Assembly: GCA_938041445.1 (NCBI GenBank)
Contig: CALISO010000094.1
Span: 1-38,825, forward strand
Length of the DNA: 38,825 nucleotides
From: an uncultured Saprospiraceae bacterium
GTDB lineage: Bacteria > Bacteroidota > Bacteroidia > Chitinophagales > Saprospiraceae
Direction: 5' to 3'
Made by a program: the position numbers and the translations under genes. Shown one piece after another: positions 34,825 to 38,825 of the stretch (its first letter is position 1; each line of letters begins with the position of its first letter). The notes under the pieces were generated by a model that saw nothing but the letters and a program-made list of their open reading frames with translations, was not told the DNA's origin and did not search any database.

Positions 34825-34991
34825 GCTAATTGGTTATGCAACTAGTAATGCTTTTAAGTCTATAACAAATTGACTCTCCAAAATTTAAACTGGATGATGT
34901 TCATCAAGTTTTAAAATCTATAGCAAAGTATTATGACAGGATATCTCCTTAGTCCGAGATTCTGAGTATCCTACTCGTTCCCAAATATGAT

Positions 34992-36266
34992 CTATCCCAC
35001 CTTCACTTCACTTGTAAGTGTAAACGTTGGTTCTGGCTGTCCAGACAAGATATCTTTAATTGTCTCTCTTTCTCTGATCAGAATTGCCTTGCCATTGAGT
35101 ACCATTACTTCTGGTGGACGTAGTCTTGAGTTATAGTTAGACGCCATCGTGAAGCAGTAGGCTCCTGCATTCTTGAAGATAAGCGTATCTCCTTCTCTCA
35201 CTTCATTGAGCAGGCGATTATCGGCAAATGTATCAGTCTCGCAGATATTACCCACTACTGAGTAAAGTTTCTGCTCGCCGGTTGGATTAGAGATGTTTTC
35301 TATGCCATGGTAGGCATCGTAGAACATCGGTCTGATCAAGTGATTGAGACCAGTATTGATACCTGCGAATGTGCAAGATGTTGTCTGCTTGACAACATTC
35401 ACCTTTGTTAGAAAGAAGCCTGCATTAGACACCATAAATTTTCCAGGTTCAAATCTTAGTGTGATCTCTCTATTTTTTTCTTGGCAGTAAGCGTTGAATC
35501 TATCTGAGAATGCCTTTCCTAATTTTGCGATATCTGTGTACATATCACCATCCTTATACTGTACCTTGAATCCACTGCCGAGATCAATCGAAGTGATATT
35601 GTCAAATTGATCCGCAATAGAAAAAATTAATTCAGCTACTCTGATGAATACGTCTTTATCAATAATATCCGAGCCAGTATGTACGTGGATACCTTCAACA
35701 TTGATGTTAAGAGTCTTGACGAGTCTGAGGATATGTGGTAGTTGGTGAATCGAGATCCCGAACTTACTATCGATATGACCAACAGATATTTTCTGATTAC
35801 CACCAGCCATTAGGTGTGGATTGATTCTGATATGGATTGGGTGGTCAGGGTAGTTTACTCCTATCTTCTCTAGTAGAGAGAGATTATCAACTGTAACTTT
35901 AGTCTTGTGCTGAAGGACTCTTTCGTATTCTTCGATAGAGACTCCATTAGGTGTATAGATGATGTCATTTGGGTCAAATCCTGCGTGCAATCCTAGTTGT
36001 ACTTCTTGCTCTGATACACAATCTAGTCCAGCACCCAATTTTTTAAAGAGTTTTAGGATTGAGATATTTGTCAGTGCTTTGCAAGCGTAATGTACCTTAA
36101 GGTCTTTGACTGAAAACGACGATGTAAATAATTTGTAGTTATCTACAATCTGATTAGCATCATAGACATAGACTGGGCTACCATATTCCGCTTGAATGTC
36201 TAGTAGTTGTTCTGTAGGAATCATCATAGTGTATTTTGAGAAGTCTAAGATACCACTATTCAGCAT
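34992..36266 (-). CDS. lysA: Diaminopimelate decarboxylase
   Basis: A 424-residue PLP enzyme that makes lysine from meso-diaminopimelate. The fold-III barrel begins with GSPVYVYDANQI, then the PLP Lys63 in HYACKALTN, LDCVSEQEV, the IHVHTGSDI motif, DLGSGFKVQY, and RFEPGKFMVSNAG. The C-terminal part has GNICETDTFADNR (catalytic Cys with the facing chain) and FKNAGAYCFTMASNYNSR. Length is normal. The ATG at 36266 fits the family N-terminus; Met14/15 are less likely. No gene shares its transcript. The region upstream is occupied by a decayed LytTR gene on the other strand, so its promoter must lie within that remnant. Confidence 0.93.
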   Translation of the reverse strand: MLNSGILDFSKYTMMIPTEQLLDIQAEYGSPVYVYDANQIVDNYKLFTSSFSVKDLKVHYACKALTNISILKLFKKLGAGLDCVSEQEVQLGLHAGFDPNDIIYTPNGVSIEEYERVLQHKTKVTVDNLSLLEKIGVNYPDHPIHIRINPHLMAGGNQKISVGHIDSKFGISIHQLPHILRLVKTLNINVEGIHVHTGSDIIDKDVFIRVAELIFSIADQFDNITSIDLGSGFKVQYKDGDMYTDIAKLGKAFSDRFNAYCQEKNREITLRFEPGKFMVSNAGFFLTKVNVVKQTTSCTFAGINTGLNHLIRPMFYDAYHGIENISNPTGEQKLYSVVGNICETDTFADNRLLNEVREGDTLIFKNAGAYCFTMASNYNSRLRPPEVMVLNGKAILIRERETIKDILSGQPEPTFTLTSEVKVG

Positions 36267-36268
36267 AA

Positions 36269-36481
36269 TTGGTTGACCACGAAACTGTCAAAAACACATT
36301 GACAGTTCTAGAATCAATTTTCATGCCGTATGGCATAGAACGTTGCCACAGATCATACCTTGTCAACCGGTCTAAGATTCAATCTATCTCAGGTAATGCT
36401 CAGGGTCTCAAACTGAGTTTTGAAGGAGTGGACGAAATCGTAGCCGTCTCACGTAAATATGTAGAGGGGTTTAGGAAGTAG
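36269..36481 (+). pseudogene. 5'-truncated LytTR DNA-binding gene
   Basis: A 70-codon frame with the C-terminal two thirds of a LytTR domain. TVLESIFMPYGIERCHRSYLVN matches the core of the domain in pattern, then SISGNAQGLKLSF and VAVSRKYVEGFRK. The DNA-contact end is intact, but the first strands of the domain and all of the usual membrane or receiver part are gone. A TAA lies directly before the TTG that opens the frame, and lysA begins three bases away in the other direction. It overlaps the end of aat by 11 bases. Most likely the leftover of a regulator gene cut away when lysA came next to it; a functional mini-protein is unlikely. Confidence 0.6.
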
Positions 36482-37157
36482 ACAAGCACTTGTGAAGATA
36501 GAGTCTATCCTCCAATGCATTGAACCTTAGCTCTTCTAAGAATGTACCAGCTCCCATCGTTTCCGCCCCCATACTTACAAGGTGATCTGTCTCTTGCTGA
36601 CAGTCAATGAGCTTGAAGTCGTGAGAAGTAAGGACGGCACACAAGTGAATGAGTGCTAGTTTTGAGGCATTAGATTTGAGTGCAAACATTGACTCTCCAC
36701 AGAAAATCTTCCCAATACTAATCCCATACAGACCTCCTACGAGATCATCTCCATCCCAGACCTCTACTGAATGCGCATAACCTTGATTGTGGAGCTCGTG
36801 CATTGTCTCCTTGAGCTTATCATATAACCATGTACCGTCCTGTCCTTTTCTAGGAATTTTTTGACATTGATCGATAACGCCACTAAAGTTGGTATTCATA
36901 GTGACACGATACTTCTCCTGTCGAATCACCTGACGCATACTTTTACTGATTTTTACTTGAGAAGGATGCAGAATCATCCGAGGAAAAGTAAACCACCAAA
37001 GCGTCATATCATCTTCGTGATTCCAAGGAAAGATGCCAGCGCTATAACTCATAATCAGCGTCTCTGGACATACTTCTCCTCCTATGGCAAGTATTCCATG
37101 GTCATTTGTATGATATGGATGAGGGAAGAATAGCGGTTTAGATTTGGTGATAACCAC
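36471..37157 (-). CDS. aat: Leucyl/phenylalanyl-tRNA-protein transferase
   Basis: A 228-residue enzyme that attaches Leu or Phe from charged tRNA to proteins with an N-terminal Arg or Lys, marking them for ClpAP. Family signs are LAIGGEVCPETLIMSYSAGIFPW near the start (in pieces: AIGGEVCPETL, YSAGIFPW), the WWFTFPRMIL motif, TWLYDKLKETMHELHNQGYAHSVE-like helix (GYAHSVEVW), GGLYGISIGKIFCGESMF, and the late DCQQETDHLVSMGA. Length is normal. It follows clpS after 81 bases, and both act in the same N-degron pathway. Confidence 0.93.
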   Translation of the reverse strand: MVITKSKPLFFPHPYHTNDHGILAIGGEVCPETLIMSYSAGIFPWNHEDDMTLWWFTFPRMILHPSQVKISKSMRQVIRQEKYRVTMNTNFSGVIDQCQKIPRKGQDGTWLYDKLKETMHELHNQGYAHSVEVWDGDDLVGGLYGISIGKIFCGESMFALKSNASKLALIHLCAVLTSHDFKLIDCQQETDHLVSMGAETMGAGTFLEELRFNALEDRLYLHKCLSTS

Positions 37158-37238
37158 AACGGTTGTATTGATTCATTACTCAGTAGAATCACTCATAGCA
37201 GAAACAGTCTGCTTAGTTATAGAAAGTGATAAAGTAGG

Positions 37239-37529
37239 TTACTCTGAGACAGTCATCTCAATCACAGCAGAAAGACCTCTATCAACTAGCGCATCCTTAA
37301 TCGGTTTACACTTTTCGAATGAACCCGTCTTTACAGTTGCCTTGCCTTTAAAATGTACAAGTAGTGAGAGTTGCTCAGATTGCTCGAATGTGTGATTGCA
37401 AATCTCCATTAAGCACTCAATGACCCAATCAAAGGTATTCACATCATCATTATACACGATGACCTGTGCCAGCGACCCTGTCGTAACTTCTTCTTGTACT
37501 TCTACTAATTCTTCAAATAATGTAGACAT
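37239..37529 (-). CDS. clpS: ATP-dependent Clp protease adaptor ClpS
   Basis: A 96-residue adaptor that binds N-degron residues and hands the substrate to ClpA or ClpC. Signs are the flexible N-terminus, VIVYNDDVNTFDWVIECLM (the conserved Asn/Asp of the pocket) and LLVHFKGKATVKTGSFEKC (LxxHxxGxAxVxxG). Length is typical. It sits 16 bases after the peroxiredoxin gene and 81 before aat, so a prx-clpS-aat transcript is likely. Confidence 0.9.
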   Translation of the reverse strand: MSTLFEELVEVQEEVTTGSLAQVIVYNDDVNTFDWVIECLMEICNHTFEQSEQLSLLVHFKGKATVKTGSFEKCKPIKDALVDRGLSAVIEMTVSE

Positions 37530-37545
37530 AATGACTGCTTTCTGA

Positions 37546-38016
37546 TTAACTCAGTGTTTTTAGAGTTTCTTTGATTGCTGCAAAATTAGGCATTTCACCC
37601 GCATCATCCAACACCTCAGCATATTTAACTATACCATTTTTATCCACAACGAATGCACTACGCTTCGATACCTTGTTCATCCCTAGGACAAATGTCTCGT
37701 ACATTGTATCATAGGCAACACTTGCTTCTCTATTGAAGTCTGACAATAATGGGAAGTTGTACTTCTGTTGCTTTTTGAACTCTTCTAAGACGAAAGGTGA
37801 ATCGATAGAGATACCTAATATCTCAGCATTCATTGATTCATATTCGCTCTTTTCATCTCTCATTTGACACAATTCATCAGTACATACACCTGTGAAAGCT
37901 AGTGGAAAAAACAAAATAACCGTGTTCTTTCCAGAGTAGTCGGCTAAGCTTACTTCCTCTTTAGTATCACTTGTGAGTGTAAATGCTGGTGCCTTATCTC
38001 CGATTGCAATTGCCAT
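37546..38016 (-). CDS. Peroxiredoxin (AhpE/Prx5-like)
   Basis: A 156-residue thiol peroxidase that reduces H2O2 and organic hydroperoxides in the cytoplasm. The active-site stretch FFPLAFTGVCTDELC carries the peroxidatic Cys45 and a second Cys50. FPLLSD and the C-terminal AEVLDDAGEMPNFAAI fit the AhpE type. No signal peptide. First gene of the minus-strand prx-clpS-aat group, with a TACATTTG promoter at 38077-38108. Confidence 0.92.
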   Translation of the reverse strand: MAIAIGDKAPAFTLTSDTKEEVSLADYSGKNTVILFFPLAFTGVCTDELCQMRDEKSEYESMNAEILGISIDSPFVLEEFKKQQKYNFPLLSDFNREASVAYDTMYETFVLGMNKVSKRSAFVVDKNGIVKYAEVLDDAGEMPNFAAIKETLKTLS

Positions 38017-38076
38017 ATCGTTGTTTTAAATTTATCGAGTAGACATTATCGTCTACTGAAGTCTAACGCAAAAATC

Positions 38077-38108
38077 CAAATGTAGTTTCTTATTACCTAC
38101 TTTTGCAA
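38077..38108 (-). promoter_or_regulatory. Predicted promoter of prx-clpS-aat
   Basis: On the minus strand, TTG (plus-strand CAA at 38106-38108), a 21-base spacer, then TACATTTG (38077-38084), an exact -7 match. The -33 region overlaps the -7 element of the divergent EamA gene. Confidence 0.55.
38098..38105 (+). promoter_or_regulatory. -7 element of the EamA-type gene
   Basis: TACTTTTG, an exact TAnnTTTG match, 25 bases before the ATG at 38131. No TTG at the -33 distance. It overlaps the upstream end of the prx promoter. Confidence 0.45.
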
Positions 38109-38130
38109 GTCTAGTTACTTAAAAAATGTG

Positions 38131-38825
38131 ATGTCTTCCCAAAAAAGTCCTACAACTCTTGCCTATATCCAGTTGCACATTGCTGTTGTACTATTCGGTT
38201 TTACAGCCATATTAGGTGACTTAATCTCCCTGGAAGCAGTACCACTCGTATGGTGGCGGGTCATACTTGCTGGGTTGAGTATGGTCTTGTTTGTGAGAAT
38301 TAGATCACTTATTTCAGAGGTTGGGTTTAAGATGATTGCAATCTTCAGTGGGATAGGGGTGATCACTGCACTGCATTGGGTGACGTTTTATGCCAGTATC
38401 AAGTTTGCCAATGCATCTATTGCTTTGGTTTGCCTTGCTACAACGTCCCTGTTTACTGCCTTGATAGAACCTGCAATTCTTAAAACTAGGGTCAAATGGA
38501 TAGACCTTGCCATTGGTATTGTCATCGTGCCAGCTATGCTCCTTATCGTTAGTGATCTTGAAGGTTCTATGTTGCTTGGCGTCTACAGTGGGATAGCATC
38601 TGCTATGCTAGCGGCTACATTTGTTTCACTCAATAAAAAGCATATCACTGCTTCCACACCACTCCGAATTACATTTATAGAAATGGTAAGTTCATCTATT
38701 TTCTTGACTATCATTGTATTGATTATGTATGATGTTGAAGCATTTACTCCGACAACTACCGATTGGATCTATTTGGTGGTATTGGCACTACTTTGTACGA
38801 CATTAGCACAATACCTAGCAATGTC
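38131..38825 (+). CDS. EamA/DMT-family transporter, 5' part only
   Basis: Open frame from ATG 38131 to the window end (231 codons so far, no stop). It is rich in membrane helices: HIAVVLFGFTAILGDLI, then VWWRVILAGLSMVLFV, a third around MIAIFSGIGVITALHWVTFY, then IALVCLATTSLFTALIEP, GIVIVPAMLLIVSD and LLGVYSGIASAMLAATFVSL. The pattern of an early VWWRVILAG helix, HWVTFYASIKFANASIA and the SLFTALIEP break is that of the EamA (DUF6) drug/metabolite transporters, about 290 residues when complete. Substrate unknown. Divergent from prx with a 114-base gap. Confidence 0.82.
   Translation, partial: MSSQKSPTTLAYIQLHIAVVLFGFTAILGDLISLEAVPLVWWRVILAGLSMVLFVRIRSLISEVGFKMIAIFSGIGVITALHWVTFYASIKFANASIALVCLATTSLFTALIEPAILKTRVKWIDLAIGIVIVPAMLLIVSDLEGSMLLGVYSGIASAMLAATFVSLNKKHITASTPLRITFIEMVSSSIFLTIIVLIMYDVEAFTPTTTDWIYLVVLALLCTTLAQYLAM

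Noticed and set aside
34937-34972. GGATA...TATCC imperfect hairpin as a riboswitch or terminator for lysA
   Set aside because: It lies downstream of lysA, not in its leader, has large internal loops and no T run; no lysine riboswitch elements are seen.

Overview
The window reads as chromosomal DNA from a low-GC member of the Bacteroidota, most likely a marine-type Saprospiria-like lineage (the order is inference). The evidence is a SusC/SusD pair, a hybrid two-component system (HTCS), an FG-GAP/ASPIC lipoprotein, DUF2723 and DUF6624 proteins, leaders without a clear Shine-Dalgarno sequence, and several matches to the Bacteroidota promoter element TAnnTTTG. The clearest is a full TTG-N19-TATATTTG promoter ahead of the tRNA genes.

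Layout. 0-6.3 kb: an ECF sigma factor translationally coupled to a membrane-anchored protein with a barrel-like C-terminus, a DEAD-box-type RNA helicase, a DUF6624 protein, a small haem-binding lipoprotein on the minus strand, a Xer recombinase and an OmpR-type response regulator. 6.3-12 kb, minus strand: a disordered small protein, then a tight operon of DUF2723 membrane glycosyltransferase, rpiB and a secreted M28 peptidase. 12-14.2 kb: a remnant of a membrane-protein gene, then accA-dapA with no bases between the two genes. 14.3-15 kb: a tRNA locus (Asp, Thr) with its own promoter and two intrinsic terminators, flanked by broken pieces of a second tRNA-Asp unit. 15.2-34 kb: a polysaccharide-utilisation-type locus. 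A GPH-family sugar symporter, a GH1 and a GH3 glycosidase run left and end in an intrinsic terminator. SusC and SusD run right and end in another. A large VCBS/ASPIC lipoprotein and a convergent HTCS regulator follow. A short SUMF1-like lipoprotein lies just outside the left terminator. 34-38.8 kb: a zinc-less sirtuin, lysA, a decapitated LytTR gene, a prx-clpS-aat group (oxidative defence plus N-degron pathway) and the start of an EamA-type transporter that runs off the window.

How the genes may work together. SusCD would import an oligosaccharide across the outer membrane. The GH3 enzyme (a lipoprotein) and the signal-less GH1 enzyme would split beta-linked glucosides. The GPH symporter would cross the inner membrane, and the HTCS would sense a glycan breakdown product in the periplasm. 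The enzyme set suggests a beta-glucan or its oligosaccharides, but the substrate cannot be read from the sequence. There is no CRISPR array, insertion sequence, prophage or rRNA gene in the window. The most unusual signals are the fragmented tRNA-Asp copies, the large VCBS/ASPIC protein inside the sugar locus, the one-protein 'anti-sigma plus barrel', and two gene remnants (12.2 and 36.3 kb).
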